Below are positions 25,853 to 34,114 of a stretch of 39,202 nucleotides of DNA, piece by piece. Every line of letters begins with the position of its first letter. Positions within the stretch are counted from its first letter, which is position 1. The position numbers and the translations under genes were made by a program. Below the pieces are notes generated by a model. The model saw nothing but the letters and a program-made list of their open reading frames with translations, made no database searches and was not told the DNA's origin. This stretch comes from Saliniplasma sp051745305. GTDB taxonomy: Archaea; Thermoplasmatota; Thermoplasmata; Halarchaeoplasmatales; Halarchaeoplasmataceae. The stretch lies in the NCBI GenBank assembly GCA_051745305.1, contig JBNJDY010000008.1:1-39202 (forward strand), given 5' to 3'.

Positions 25853-27499
25853 TTATTCTTCTAAACCTTCCTTAACCATATCCATAACGCCATTTTTATC
25901 CCGATAATATGATGATATGACGTGTGCGAACTCTTGATAATTATTTATGTCTTTTTTATCCATGTACTCAAGCACCATCTTTCTTCGCTTAACTTCGCGT
26001 TCCATCTCTCTAGAAGTCCAATTTTTAGATTCACCAACTTTGCTGTAAACATAGCTGTGACCGCTGTAGTTAAATGAATCATCAGCTGGATTCCATGTAT
26101 AGGCTTTGTTAGTAATCAGTTCGTTAGTATCAGGATCGACGCCTACTATCTCTGTGATAGCTTTGATCCTTCTTACCATCTTTGTACCCACTTTTACTTT
26201 AGCTTGTAATAAAACTACATCTAAAGCCCCAACTAGATTCCTAGGTAGATTGATAGGATCATTTTCCATCCTGTTAACCATGGTCTGTACATCGTCGGCG
26301 TGGAAAGTCGTGTATGCACTTTTACCTGTTGCCATGGCCTGGAAAACTACGTAAGCCTCTTCACCTCTTACCTCACCGACCATCATGTACTGTGGTCTTT
26401 GTCTTAAAGCTGCTTGAAGCAACTGGAACATGTCTATCTCACCGGCTCTCTGACCGGATTCATCAGTTTCTCCAAATCCACTTCTAGTCAACAGTGGAAC
26501 CCAATTATCATGGGGAAGGTTGAGTTCTCGAGTATCTTCGATACTCACGATCTTCATCTGAGGTGGTATGAATAATAAAATCGCATTCAATGTTGTTGTT
26601 TTACCCGAAGCTGTACCACCGCAAATCAACATGGATTGACCGTTCTCGATGGCAATCCATGCATAAGCCATCATCTCGGGACTGAATGTTTTGAAATGTG
26701 TAAGATCTATAGGTGTGAAAGGATCTTCTTCGAAACGTCTGATTGTGAACGAGGAACCTTTTTGAGTTACATGAGTTCCTAAGGTTTCTTGAAGTCTCGA
26801 ACCATCCGGCATGGTAGCATCCAGCATCGGATCGGAAACGGATATGTGCTTTCCACTCCTTTGTGCTAACCATACCACGAAATTATCCAGCTCAGATGCG
26901 GATTCGAAGATTATGTTGGATTTCATAGAACCATATTTTCGGTGAAACACGTATATGGGGATATTGGTACCGTCACAGGAGATATCCTCAGGATCTACAT
27001 CATTCATCACCACGTCCATGGTACCGAATCCAAGGAAATCTCTTTTTACATAATACATTATTCTCTTCTCAGAGACCTCTCTTAGATTCAAGTCCAGATC
27101 CTTTAATATCTTCCTTACCTTTTTTTCTAGGTGTTCTGTACGCTTTTCTTTCTCTTCGTACTCTACTATCTCGAACTCTCCGATGAGTTTATCTTTGACT
27201 GTTTCTAAAACAGCTTCTTCGTCTTCATCTAAAGAAGGCTCTATCACTTCATATATGTATTCGTTTGAGGTGTTATCGTACTTTATCCTGACGTAAGTAT
27301 ATGGCTTATCCACTGGATTAATCTCTATCTCTTTTATATTCTCGTCAGCGAGTTTTGGAATCTTTGTAATCTCATCGTCCATACTTGATTCATCTGTATC
27401 CTTTGAACGTGGCATGTAAACCTTTTTAGGTTTTTTATTTAGACTAAATGAACGCAATTTTCTTTGTAATTTATCTCCTATCGCCGACATATATATCAT
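25853..27499 (-). CDS. Type II/IV secretion-family ATPase, second paralogue
   Basis: This 548-residue ATPase belongs to the GspE/TadA/ArlI family that powers type IV filament assembly and secretion. The basic N-terminus (LRSFSLNKKPKKVYMPRSK) resembles its paralogue's. The core has Walker A GGTASGKT (294-301), an Asp box EDTREL, Walker B MMVGEVRGEE and a His box TTFHADD, so it looks catalytically complete. It follows the TadC-like gene after 1 bp, clear evidence of coupling. It is about as similar as a duplicate to the ATPase at 29487-31178: EDISCDG, GTASGKT and RQRP.YM.VGEVRG are shared. Two intact ATPases in one operon are unusual; one may drive retraction or the two may form a mixed hexamer. 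Confidence 0.93.
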   Translation of the reverse strand: MIYMSAIGDKLQRKLRSFSLNKKPKKVYMPRSKDTDESSMDDEITKIPKLADENIKEIEINPVDKPYTYVRIKYDNTSNEYIYEVIEPSLDEDEEAVLETVKDKLIGEFEIVEYEEKEKRTEHLEKKVRKILKDLDLNLREVSEKRIMYYVKRDFLGFGTMDVVMNDVDPEDISCDGTNIPIYVFHRKYGSMKSNIIFESASELDNFVVWLAQRSGKHISVSDPMLDATMPDGSRLQETLGTHVTQKGSSFTIRRFEEDPFTPIDLTHFKTFSPEMMAYAWIAIENGQSMLICGGTASGKTTTLNAILLFIPPQMKIVSIEDTRELNLPHDNWVPLLTRSGFGETDESGQRAGEIDMFQLLQAALRQRPQYMMVGEVRGEEAYVVFQAMATGKSAYTTFHADDVQTMVNRMENDPINLPRNLVGALDVVLLQAKVKVGTKMVRRIKAITEIVGVDPDTNELITNKAYTWNPADDSFNYSGHSYVYSKVGESKNWTSREMEREVKRRKMVLEYMDKKDINNYQEFAHVISSYYRDKNGVMDMVKEGLEE

Positions 27500-27500
27500 C

Positions 27501-28454
27501 TCATTCCATCATTCCTATTCCACCAAACAATATCCTTAGAGCTACGAATCCGATGAGTGTCAGTACAAAGGTATGTTTCATCCCTTCTGCTATTCTACCA
27601 CTTTGTAAAACCCCTGCAACAAGACCGTCTCCAATACTATGGGCAAACACTGCAAGAGTAAAGATAAATCTGATCGTAGGTATGATATCGGTCCTGATCT
27701 CAGCTCCTGTACTCATATCCGATCCTGCCATCTCATCGACATCATCTACCTCGCCTCCTTCTTCGTCCCCCTCTAATTGAGCACCAGCTTCAGCCATCTG
27801 GGCAAGAAACTGGGTATTCAATATGATTATAACAACGATGAAAACTGCAAAGGAAATGTAAATAACTGCCAGGTAAGATGTCATAGCTATGCTTTGCTCG
27901 TCTTCGGAGAGATGTATCTGTTTAGTATCACGAGAAACCATACCTAAAACGTCTGCAACATTACCTCCGGCATCATTTGCTTTTATAATGATAGCAACTA
28001 CCCTATTGACCAGGGGGGTATCGACTCTTTCAGCAAACAGTTCTAAAGCCTGTGATGCAGGGATCCCCCAATCTATCTGTGCTGCCATCTTTTCTATCTC
28101 AGGGGTCAATTTACCGTATCTTCCTGAAGCGGACACAACGATAGCATCTGCCAGGGTCATACCGAAACGACCTGCTTCTGCTACGTCTCTAAGAAAATCT
28201 GGCAACCTTCTTTCTATCTGTTTAATCTCATTTTGCTTATAACTCACATAGAAACCAAAAGGACCGAAGAAAGATAAAGTTGCAAGCATTGCCCAATCAA
28301 TGGGTTCTAAAGGGATCGGTGCGGCATCGATAGCATTAAGGAGTAAAATAAAGAGCATGATCCCAGCTAATGAGATCGAGATGAAGAATATCTCTCTTGT
28401 TTTACCAAGCTTCATTATCTTATCGAATGCAGATTCTTCTTCGTATTTTGCCAT
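27501..28454 (-). CDS. TadC-like type II secretion F-domain platform protein
   Basis: This 317-residue inner-membrane protein has one GspF/T2SF domain (about residues 75-215). Diagnostic features are LPDFLRDVAEAGRFGMTLAD and the later GMVSRDTKQIHLSEDEQ. Membrane helices lie at about 22-42, 52-70, 192-212, 255-275 and 292-312. An acidic loop (EGDEEGGEVDDVDEMAG) lies between the fourth and fifth segments. Platform proteins sit under the filament and are rotated by the ATPase. Single-domain size matches TadB/TadC rather than the double-domain archaellum ArlJ. It starts 8 bases after the TadB-like gene and is followed by an ATPase gene. The family call is secure; which half (B or C) it corresponds to is inferred. 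Confidence 0.88.
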   Translation of the reverse strand: MAKYEEESAFDKIMKLGKTREIFFISISLAGIMLFILLLNAIDAAPIPLEPIDWAMLATLSFFGPFGFYVSYKQNEIKQIERRLPDFLRDVAEAGRFGMTLADAIVVSASGRYGKLTPEIEKMAAQIDWGIPASQALELFAERVDTPLVNRVVAIIIKANDAGGNVADVLGMVSRDTKQIHLSEDEQSIAMTSYLAVIYISFAVFIVVIIILNTQFLAQMAEAGAQLEGDEEGGEVDDVDEMAGSDMSTGAEIRTDIIPTIRFIFTLAVFAHSIGDGLVAGVLQSGRIAEGMKHTFVLTLIGFVALRILFGGIGMME

Positions 28455-28461
28455 ATTATCA

Positions 28462-29487
28462 TCAATCCTGGTTTATCAACCATATAATACTAATGAACCC
28501 TATTTGGGCACCTGGTATCATTATTCCTACAACACCATAAAGTAAAGGTATGGGATCTCCTCCACCCATACCACCCATAAGCGCCATTATAGCCATTATC
28601 ACAACAAGGAAAAGCGGGAAAGCGACGACAACGGTAACAAAGCTCTCTGCCATCATACCCAATGTTTCCATTTTTTGCTGTACAACCAATTTTCTCTCTT
28701 CCTGATACTCCTGCAGTTTGTTTGTGAAATACGGTTTTAATTGTCCACCTGAACTAGATGTGGTGATCACACCCTGTATGAAATCTCGGAATTTCTCTGA
28801 AGGGGTTCTGTCAGCCGCTCTTTGCAAAGCCGTGAGTATATCTATACCAAGTAATTCTGTATCTCGGGTTATCCAATCTGCTTCTTTTTGAACCTCTCCA
28901 TAAAGTGGTTGTTTTGATAATTCTTTGAAAATAAGGTCTATGTTGATATTGGCAGAAGCCATAGATGCGATAAAACTCATAGCGTCCGGAAGTTTTTTAT
29001 CTATCTTTTTACCCCTAGAACTAGCTTTCATACCTGGTGATGCCATCAGACCTAGGTAAGTGCTCACCGGGGCTGCAATAGCCACCAAAGCACCTGCACC
29101 AAAGAGTAACCAACCTAGATTCAAAAACGCGTCTAGTATCGGACCTATGAACAAACCTGTTATACTCCCACCTACGAGAGCTAATATGGTACTCATCCAA
29201 ACAAAAGCTATGTATTCTTCAACCCTTATTTTCATGTGTGCAGCCAACAAATCGTCTTCTAACTCTTGGTTTTGGATCCCCTTCTTTTTAACTACAGGCC
29301 CCATGAATTTCCAGCAGAATTTTTGATAAGGTGTAAGGTCTAGATATTCAGGGACTGCAGACTTGGGTAGTTTTACAATATGTGGCCCATATTTTTCAAT
29401 CCTATCACTGGGTTTTGTTCTTTTGGTTTTAAGGAAACTATCTTTGCTGACCTTCAGTTTATCGAAGGTGTTATGTATCTCAACCAT
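28462..29487 (-). CDS. TadB-like type II secretion F-domain platform protein
   Basis: This 341-residue protein is the second single-domain platform protein. A basic soluble N-terminus (about 1-90) is followed by two helices (about 95-145). A GspF/T2SF domain comes next (KLPDAMSFIASMASANINID, then TSSSGGQLKPYFTNKLQEY), and two C-terminal helices with a glycine-rich turn (MALMGGMGGGDPIP) end it. Its ATG overlaps the stop of the upstream ATPase gene as TGATG, so translation is coupled. With the TadC-like neighbour it probably makes the membrane platform. The split into two proteins is typical of Tad systems and of the archaeal EppA-dependent (Epd) pili thought to be their ancestors. Confidence 0.88.
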   Translation of the reverse strand: MVEIHNTFDKLKVSKDSFLKTKRTKPSDRIEKYGPHIVKLPKSAVPEYLDLTPYQKFCWKFMGPVVKKKGIQNQELEDDLLAAHMKIRVEEYIAFVWMSTILALVGGSITGLFIGPILDAFLNLGWLLFGAGALVAIAAPVSTYLGLMASPGMKASSRGKKIDKKLPDAMSFIASMASANINIDLIFKELSKQPLYGEVQKEADWITRDTELLGIDILTALQRAADRTPSEKFRDFIQGVITTSSSGGQLKPYFTNKLQEYQEERKLVVQQKMETLGMMAESFVTVVVAFPLFLVVIMAIMALMGGMGGGDPIPLLYGVVGIMIPGAQIGFISIIWLINQD

Positions 29488-31178
29488 CAGCTATCACCCC
29501 TTAAACGGGCCAAGGTTTCCTCAGGTTCTTTGTAATATGATGTTACGATCTTAGATATCTCTCTATAATCCACCATGTCTTTATCTAGCATATATTCGAT
29601 TACTTCAACACGGTTGTTGAATTCCTCGTTCATTTCCTCTTGAGTGAGGTTTTGCATCTCACATATAGTATCGAAATTGAAACTATGACCTTTGTATGTA
29701 TAACTGTCCGTTTTTCTATCCCAATCGAATACAGTATTGGTTACGAGTTCATCACTCTCTGCCTCGAACATAACAAGTTCAGTAATCTCTTGTATCCGTC
29801 TGACTTCATCACCTTCTATCCTAGCGAAGGTTTGTATTATAACAAAAGAAAGAGCTGTTAAAAGAACTCTAGGACAATTGATAGGAGGATTTTCAAGTCT
29901 GTGAACCATTGATTCGACGGAATCAGCATGCATGGTTGAATAGGTTGTGTGACCCGTTGCCATGGCCTGGAACATAGTATGTGCTTCTCTACCTCTTACT
30001 TCACCGACGATTATGTAGTCCGGTCTTTGTCTGAGGGCGTTACGGACTAGGTCATACATGGTAACTTCCCCCTGAGTCTTACCACCTTTACTCTCACCAG
30101 AACCGGTTCTGGTGGTACTAGGTATCCAATTTTCATGGGGTAGGTTGATCTCTCTGGTATCCTCCAAAGAAACGATCTTCAAACTAGGCGGTATGAAAAG
30201 TGTTGCACAATTGAGCGTCGAAGTTTTTCCGGAAGCAGTTCCTCCAGCAACGATCATCGACATTCCATTTTCGACCATAAGCCACATATAAGCTACCATC
30301 TCTGGTGAAGCAGTATTATATTTTATGAGCTTTATCGGCGTGAAAGGCTCTTTTTTGAATCTTCTGATTGTGATCGATGAACCACGGGTAGACACCTCTT
30401 TTGCATAAGTGGCTTGAACTCTGTGCCCTTCTCCGGTCGTACCATCTAAAATCGGTGTTGAAACCGAGACCTGTTTCCCACATCTTTGACCTAATTGGAT
30501 AATATAATTATTTAATATCTTTTCATCCTTAAAACGGACTGTAGTTCTCAATGATTCATACTTTGCATGATAAATGAAAATAGGAATGTCTATCCCGTCG
30601 CAGGAAATATCCTCTACATTTTCGTCGCTCATAATTATATCTAACGGACCATATCTTACATAGTCTCTTAAAATATAATAAATCAATCTTTTCTCGGAAC
30701 GTTCAGGAATATCAAGCGACCTACTTCGTATGAAGCTTTCAACGCTCTCTCTGAGAAACTCTTCTTTATCTTTACTTTCCATACTTTCCCAGTCAAAAGT
30801 AAGAGTTCTATCTAGAGTGTCCTTAATTAGTTCTAAAGTTTCTTTTTCTTTCTCTGTTAAAGTTGGTTCTATCGCTTCGTATATATGTTCTTTTCTTTCG
30901 TCGTCATACACTATCCTAGCATATCCAAAAGGTTCTCTAATTGTCATTATTTCTTCAACAGACCAGCTCTCCCTTTCGACTTTAGGAATTCTGGTATATT
31001 CTGATATCCACTCCCCTTCACCCGATAAAAGGCCTTCTTTAACTTTATCTTTGGATTTAGGGAGCATAATCTTTCTAGGCTTTTTACTTTTACCGATAGG
31101 CAAATTAAAAAGATTTGAAATTTTATGTAGTGGATTGCCTTTGCTTTTTTGATTTCCGCTTTTTCCTGTATCGGCCAT
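29487..31178 (-). CDS. Type II/IV secretion-family ATPase, first paralogue
   Basis: This 563-residue ATPase heads the filament/secretion operon. A basic linker region leads into the GspE/TadA core with Walker A GGTASGKT (about 312-319), EDTREI, Walker B YIIVGEVRGREA (about 389-400) and His box TMHADS. All catalytic motifs are intact. It carries a Gly/Lys-rich insertion (GSGESKGGKTQGE) after the Asp box; the second ATPase has GFGETDESGQRAGE at the same place. I chose the ATG at 31178 over a TTG six codons upstream, because GAGGTG lies 10 bases before it. Its stop overlaps the TadB-like start. TATA-like boxes (minus strand, near 31268 and 31300) lie between this gene and the PhoU gene upstream, so it probably has its own promoter. 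Confidence 0.92.
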   Translation of the reverse strand: MADTGKSGNQKSKGNPLHKISNLFNLPIGKSKKPRKIMLPKSKDKVKEGLLSGEGEWISEYTRIPKVERESWSVEEIMTIREPFGYARIVYDDERKEHIYEAIEPTLTEKEKETLELIKDTLDRTLTFDWESMESKDKEEFLRESVESFIRSRSLDIPERSEKRLIYYILRDYVRYGPLDIIMSDENVEDISCDGIDIPIFIYHAKYESLRTTVRFKDEKILNNYIIQLGQRCGKQVSVSTPILDGTTGEGHRVQATYAKEVSTRGSSITIRRFKKEPFTPIKLIKYNTASPEMVAYMWLMVENGMSMIVAGGTASGKTSTLNCATLFIPPSLKIVSLEDTREINLPHENWIPSTTRTGSGESKGGKTQGEVTMYDLVRNALRQRPDYIIVGEVRGREAHTMFQAMATGHTTYSTMHADSVESMVHRLENPPINCPRVLLTALSFVIIQTFARIEGDEVRRIQEITELVMFEAESDELVTNTVFDWDRKTDSYTYKGHSFNFDTICEMQNLTQEEMNEEFNNRVEVIEYMLDKDMVDYREISKIVTSYYKEPEETLARLRGDS

Positions 31179-31350
31179 TAAGACCACACACCTCAATAAA
31201 CATACGACTGTAAAAGAACTTTTCCCTTATGAACAAATAGAGAGATAATTCTCGCGCGAATGTGTATTTAATATTGGAGTAGAAAATAGCATGAAATCGG
31301 TATTTAAACCTATTGATTAGTTACCAAACCTTATTTATAGGGTTTTTTTA

Positions 31351-31902
31351 TCACGTCCAATCATCTAAAACATTTTCACTTTCTTCAGGTCCTCTCGCAA
31401 AAATCACGTCACCATGTTTCAAACGGAGATTCTTGCCCGGACCATATGACCAACTGTTCTTTCTCCTGACAGCGATAACTTTCATACCAATTTTAGTTCC
31501 CATGTGAGTTTCATTCAGCGTTTTTCCATCGAGATATGAACCTTTCTGGATAATCCTACGGACCATTATTTCATCTGATTCACGCATACTTTTTCTGACA
31601 ACCGGATGAAGATCAATATCTCTAAGAACCACATCAGCGATATCTAGTGCGGCATCAGCGAACCTCTCGATAGAATCAGCTACTTTGAGAGCTATCTTTT
31701 CTCTTTTTATATCCTTTTCTTCAGTACATCTAACTAGTATTTTGTCGATGATCTCTTCATATATATCATCGATCCGATCTTCAAGCTCTATTACCTCTTC
31801 AGCTATATCTTTATTTTGGAACAGAACTGAAGAATACGCCAAGTCTAACATAAGCTCAGATATGTTTTTCATCTCTATAAGATCCTCTTCTACATTTTTC
31901 AT
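31351..31902 (-). CDS. PhoU-TrkA_C regulator, second paralogue
   Basis: This 183-residue protein has a PhoU-like four-helix region (about 1-110, with acidic helices such as ELEDRIDDIYEEIIDK). A TrkA_C/RCK_C domain follows (about 115-183: GTKIGMKVIAVRRKNSWSYG, then LKHGDVIFARG). The latter is the ligand-binding regulatory module of cation channels and carriers. PhoU-TrkA_C proteins are regularly encoded beside MgtE-like permeases in archaea and are thought to gate them. The start has an AAGGAG ribosome binding site. It is the last gene of a four-gene set and shares its architecture with the gene 14 bases upstream, so the two may form a heterodimer. Confidence 0.9.
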   Translation of the reverse strand: MKNVEEDLIEMKNISELMLDLAYSSVLFQNKDIAEEVIELEDRIDDIYEEIIDKILVRCTEEKDIKREKIALKVADSIERFADAALDIADVVLRDIDLHPVVRKSMRESDEIMVRRIIQKGSYLDGKTLNETHMGTKIGMKVIAVRRKNSWSYGPGKNLRLKHGDVIFARGPEESENVLDDWT

Positions 31903-31916
31903 TATTTCAGCTCCTT

Positions 31917-32537
31917 TTATTTTTTCTTTCCAAGGGCTAGATCGTTCAGATTTTCATAACCGTCGATTATACCGCTGACTATCAACAAGTCTCCTCCTTG
32001 GATATGATCTTCTCCATTTGGACCATATATCCAACGCCCTCTCCTGCGGATTGCTATAACTCTAACACCGGTCACAGATTCTATAGCCAGGTCCCCTATT
32101 TTTTTATTGATCATACTCGAGGAATCTGCAACTCTAACCGTATTGATTATCTCGTCAGCATCCTCAAACATGTGTGGAAGAAGAGTATCAAGTCCTTCCT
32201 CAACGTTTAAAAGTTCTACCATATCTTCTGCAGCATCGGATATTTTCTCAGCTGAAGAAGCTATCTGTAGTATACCGCTTAACTGTTTGGCATCCTCGAT
32301 ATTTCTGGCACTGAGCATAGTTTTCAGTCGAATAAGGTACATCATCTTATCCATCTCAGATTCGATGTGTCCCACTTCATCAGCTAAATCCTTATTGGTG
32401 TAGACAACGGCGGCATATGCAAGATCTGCGATCAGTTCAGAATAATCTTTCATTTCCGTTAGTAATTCTCTAACGTTTTTATCTTCATATCTCAGGATTT
32501 GATGCTCCATGTCTTCATTTTTCGGAATTTTTTTCAA
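31917..32537 (-). CDS. PhoU-TrkA_C regulator, first paralogue
   Basis: This 206-residue protein pairs a PhoU-like helical domain (about 20-120) with a TrkA_C/RCK_C domain (about 130-200: ESVTGVRVIAIRRRGRWIYG, then GGDLLIVSG). It probably senses a nucleotide or ion and controls the MgtE-type membrane proteins encoded just upstream. I chose a TTG start at 32537, because GGTGGTGAT (32541-32549) precedes it by three bases, exactly as GGTGAT precedes the thioredoxin and cphA starts. An ATG at 32552 is an alternative but has no ribosome binding site of its own. The TTG overlaps the MgtE stop codon, so the two are translationally coupled. Confidence 0.88.
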   Translation of the reverse strand: MKKIPKNEDMEHQILRYEDKNVRELLTEMKDYSELIADLAYAAVVYTNKDLADEVGHIESEMDKMMYLIRLKTMLSARNIEDAKQLSGILQIASSAEKISDAAEDMVELLNVEEGLDTLLPHMFEDADEIINTVRVADSSSMINKKIGDLAIESVTGVRVIAIRRRGRWIYGPNGEDHIQGGDLLIVSGIIDGYENLNDLALGKKK

Positions 32538-33040
32538 AGTATCACCACCCATACCATAAAGAATATGGAAATTATACTTAAAAGGTCCGCAAGAGTAGTC
32601 AGGATAGGTATGACAATATTATCAGGATCCAATCTTTTCTTATATGATATCAAAGATAAACTGATAGTTATGATCATGGTCCCTATAGTAATAATCAAAC
32701 CAGAACCCAGTATGATTATAATTAAATTGATCGCAGTAGGCCCAAAAGAGAGGACCGAACTTGTAGCTGCTACAGTAAGTGATAGAGATGTGAACAGTAT
32801 AACCCCCATAATTAAGGTGACAAACATATTATCATTCAATTCACGATCTAATATATCTGGATCTATGTAACCCGAGTGAAATCCAGAGCTAACCCTTGAT
32901 GCAAGTATACAACCTAGGTTTCCCCCAAGACCGTTCATCAAAGGCACTAGAAATAAGAAAATTGGGAACTGTAACAAAACCTCCTCTATCGAATGTAAAA
33001 CTTGACCCCCGATTATGCCGATAAAAGCCATCAAAATCAA
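32534..33040 (-). CDS. Half-size MgtE-type divalent cation permease, second
   Basis: This protein of at least 168 residues is one MgtE/SLC41-like membrane domain of about five helices, without the cytoplasmic N and CBS gating domains of bacterial MgtE. Conserved elements are LFLVPLMNGLGGNLGCILASR and YKKRLDPDNIVIPILTTLAD. The pore-side Asp (DPDN) and NP-like loop resemble those of its neighbour. The first ordinary start codon in frame is TTG at 33040. However, homology to the adjacent copy continues upstream through WKRIFKESVGVLILMAFIG, back to about 33085, where no ATG, GTG or TTG exists. The true start may be an ATA or ATT overlapping the previous stop; see the findings. Coordinates give the minimal protein. 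It probably transports Mg2+ or a similar ion. Confidence 0.85.
   Translation of the reverse strand: MILMAFIGIIGGQVLHSIEEVLLQFPIFLFLVPLMNGLGGNLGCILASRVSSGFHSGYIDPDILDRELNDNMFVTLIMGVILFTSLSLTVAATSSVLSFGPTAINLIIIILGSGLIITIGTMIITISLSLISYKKRLDPDNIVIPILTTLADLLSIISIFFMVWVVIL
32541..32549 (-). promoter_or_regulatory. Ribosome binding site deciding the PhoU TTG start
   Basis: The minus strand reads GGTGGTGAT, an 8-of-9 match to the complement of the 16S tail, three bases before TTG at 32537. It lies inside the end of the MgtE coding region. Confidence 0.65.
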
Positions 33041-33081
33041 TACGCCAACACTTTCTTTGAAAATACGTTTCCATTTGTAGT

Positions 33082-33645
33082 TTATAATAACACACTCCCT
33101 ACGATGAACGCATAGAAGAAAAGAACGAGAAGTGTTAGAACATCTCCTATAGTTGTCAGTGCAGGCCCACTTAGGTTATCTGGATCTAGATCGTATTTGA
33201 TAGAAAGTATGACTGCAAAATATGATATAAACGAGAGCAGGACTCCGGTGGTAATACCTGTGAAGATCGATATCAAGTATATTGCAAATAAACCACTCAG
33301 CGCGACAGTATAAGGTAGTAAAAAGCTTGTTACAAAGTACAGTAGAGGTAGTATAGCTGCAACAAAGGCACTGAGACTTATGGTGCTGATGATATTTTCT
33401 CGAACAACGGGTGATTTGATACCTTTGTCTACCAAACCGAGATGATGCGCCGAACCTAGACGTGATCCCATAGTTGATGATATGTTCCCTCTCATATCGA
33501 TCATAGCAGGGACTAAAACTATCAGGCCAGGTACTAATTCAAAGATATGTTCCATGTTCCCTAGGACAAAACCTGCGATGGCACCCCCTACAGCACAGAG
33601 GAAAAGAAATGGAAGACTCTCTTTCATCACCCGGATCTTGTCCAT
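33082..33645 (-). CDS. Half-size MgtE-type divalent cation permease, first
   Basis: This 187-residue MgtE/SLC41-like membrane domain has about five helices. Recognisable parts are PGLIVLVPAMIDMRGNISSTMGS-like segments (the conserved loop after helix 2) and KYDLDPDNLSGPALTTIGD near the end. Bacterial MgtE works as a homodimer and SLC41 contains two such domains in one chain, so two adjacent half genes probably make a heterodimer. No CBS or N-domain is attached; the PhoU-TrkA_C proteins downstream may replace them. The ATG has a GAGGT ribosome binding site. It is the first gene of the four-gene module. The exact ion (Mg2+, Mn2+ or other) is not shown by sequence. Confidence 0.9.
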   Translation of the reverse strand: MDKIRVMKESLPFLFLCAVGGAIAGFVLGNMEHIFELVPGLIVLVPAMIDMRGNISSTMGSRLGSAHHLGLVDKGIKSPVVRENIISTISLSAFVAAILPLLYFVTSFLLPYTVALSGLFAIYLISIFTGITTGVLLSFISYFAVILSIKYDLDPDNLSGPALTTIGDVLTLLVLFFYAFIVGSVLL

Positions 33646-33718
33646 GCGATTCTACCTCTTTTTTAGGGTTTAATTGGTCTATATTTAGTCCATGGATATC
33701 TTGAATTATTGAATTTAA

Positions 33719-33946
33719 TCAATCCCATCCCAGTTTGCGTATCTCTCTTTCTTCCTTAGTCGCCTTCTTGTACTTTTTATAATGTTTTTTACAAAGGTAA
33801 GCATTACCGGCAGCGCTGGATGGCTTCACTTTTAAATCAGTCTTTTTTGTTACCTTTCCACCAGGAACTGAAGCTTTCTTCTTTTTGTTACACCCTTCGA
33901 CATCACAAGTTTTGCCTTTCCTTTTACTCTTTCTCTCGTGTTTCAT
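33719..33946 (-). CDS. Small basic putative zinc-binding protein
   Basis: This 75-residue, very lysine-rich protein carries CDVEGC (Cys14, Cys19) and LCKKH (Cys52, His55), a likely zinc-binding set. The middle (KKKKASVPGGKVTKKTDLKV) is basic, and the end (REIRKLGWD) looks conserved in style. I do not recognise a named family; RNA or DNA binding is plausible from charge. A TATA-like GGATATATTATG (plus 33966-33977) lies at the right distance for a leaderless ATG. It is separated by 73 bases from the MgtE gene downstream and is divergent from the second surface protein. Coding is well supported; function is inferred only loosely. Confidence 0.78.
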   Translation of the reverse strand: MKHERKSKRKGKTCDVEGCNKKKKASVPGGKVTKKTDLKVKPSSAAGNAYLCKKHYKKYKKATKEEREIRKLGWD

Positions 33947-34035
33947 AGTTTGTTAAGTTAAAAATGGATATATTATGTTTTTCCTATCCCAAAAATTTGA
34001 TATTTTTCTGACATTTCTACCGATTTGTTTAAAAA

Positions 34036-34045
34036 ATTATTTATA
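34036..34045 (+). promoter_or_regulatory. TATA box for the second surface protein gene
   Basis: ATTATTTATA predicts transcription from about 34066-34070 and a leader of about 45 bases, which contains the GGAGGA site before 34115. Confidence 0.5.
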
Positions 34046-34101
34046 CCTCCCTTTATCATGAGTGCGGTAATCCAACCATTAGATGACATAATGGTCATTA
34101 T

Positions 34102-34107
34102 GGAGGA
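34102..34107 (+). promoter_or_regulatory. Ribosome binding site fixing the surface protein start
   Basis: GGAGGA lies 7 bases before the ATG at 34115. It rules against the in-frame start 90 bases upstream and leaves a clean signal peptide at the N-terminus. Confidence 0.7.
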
Positions 34108-34114
34108 ACCATAC

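Noticed and set aside
24997..31178. Archaellum operon
   Set aside because: No archaellin, ArlF, ArlG or ArlH gene is present, and the platform is two single-domain proteins instead of ArlJ.
32889..33095. Alternative frame beginning GTG at 33095 as the start of the second MgtE
   Set aside because: Its product bears no resemblance to MgtE; the open frame beside it matches the paralogue. A frameshift joining the two would be needed, and no repeat run that would promote slippage is seen.
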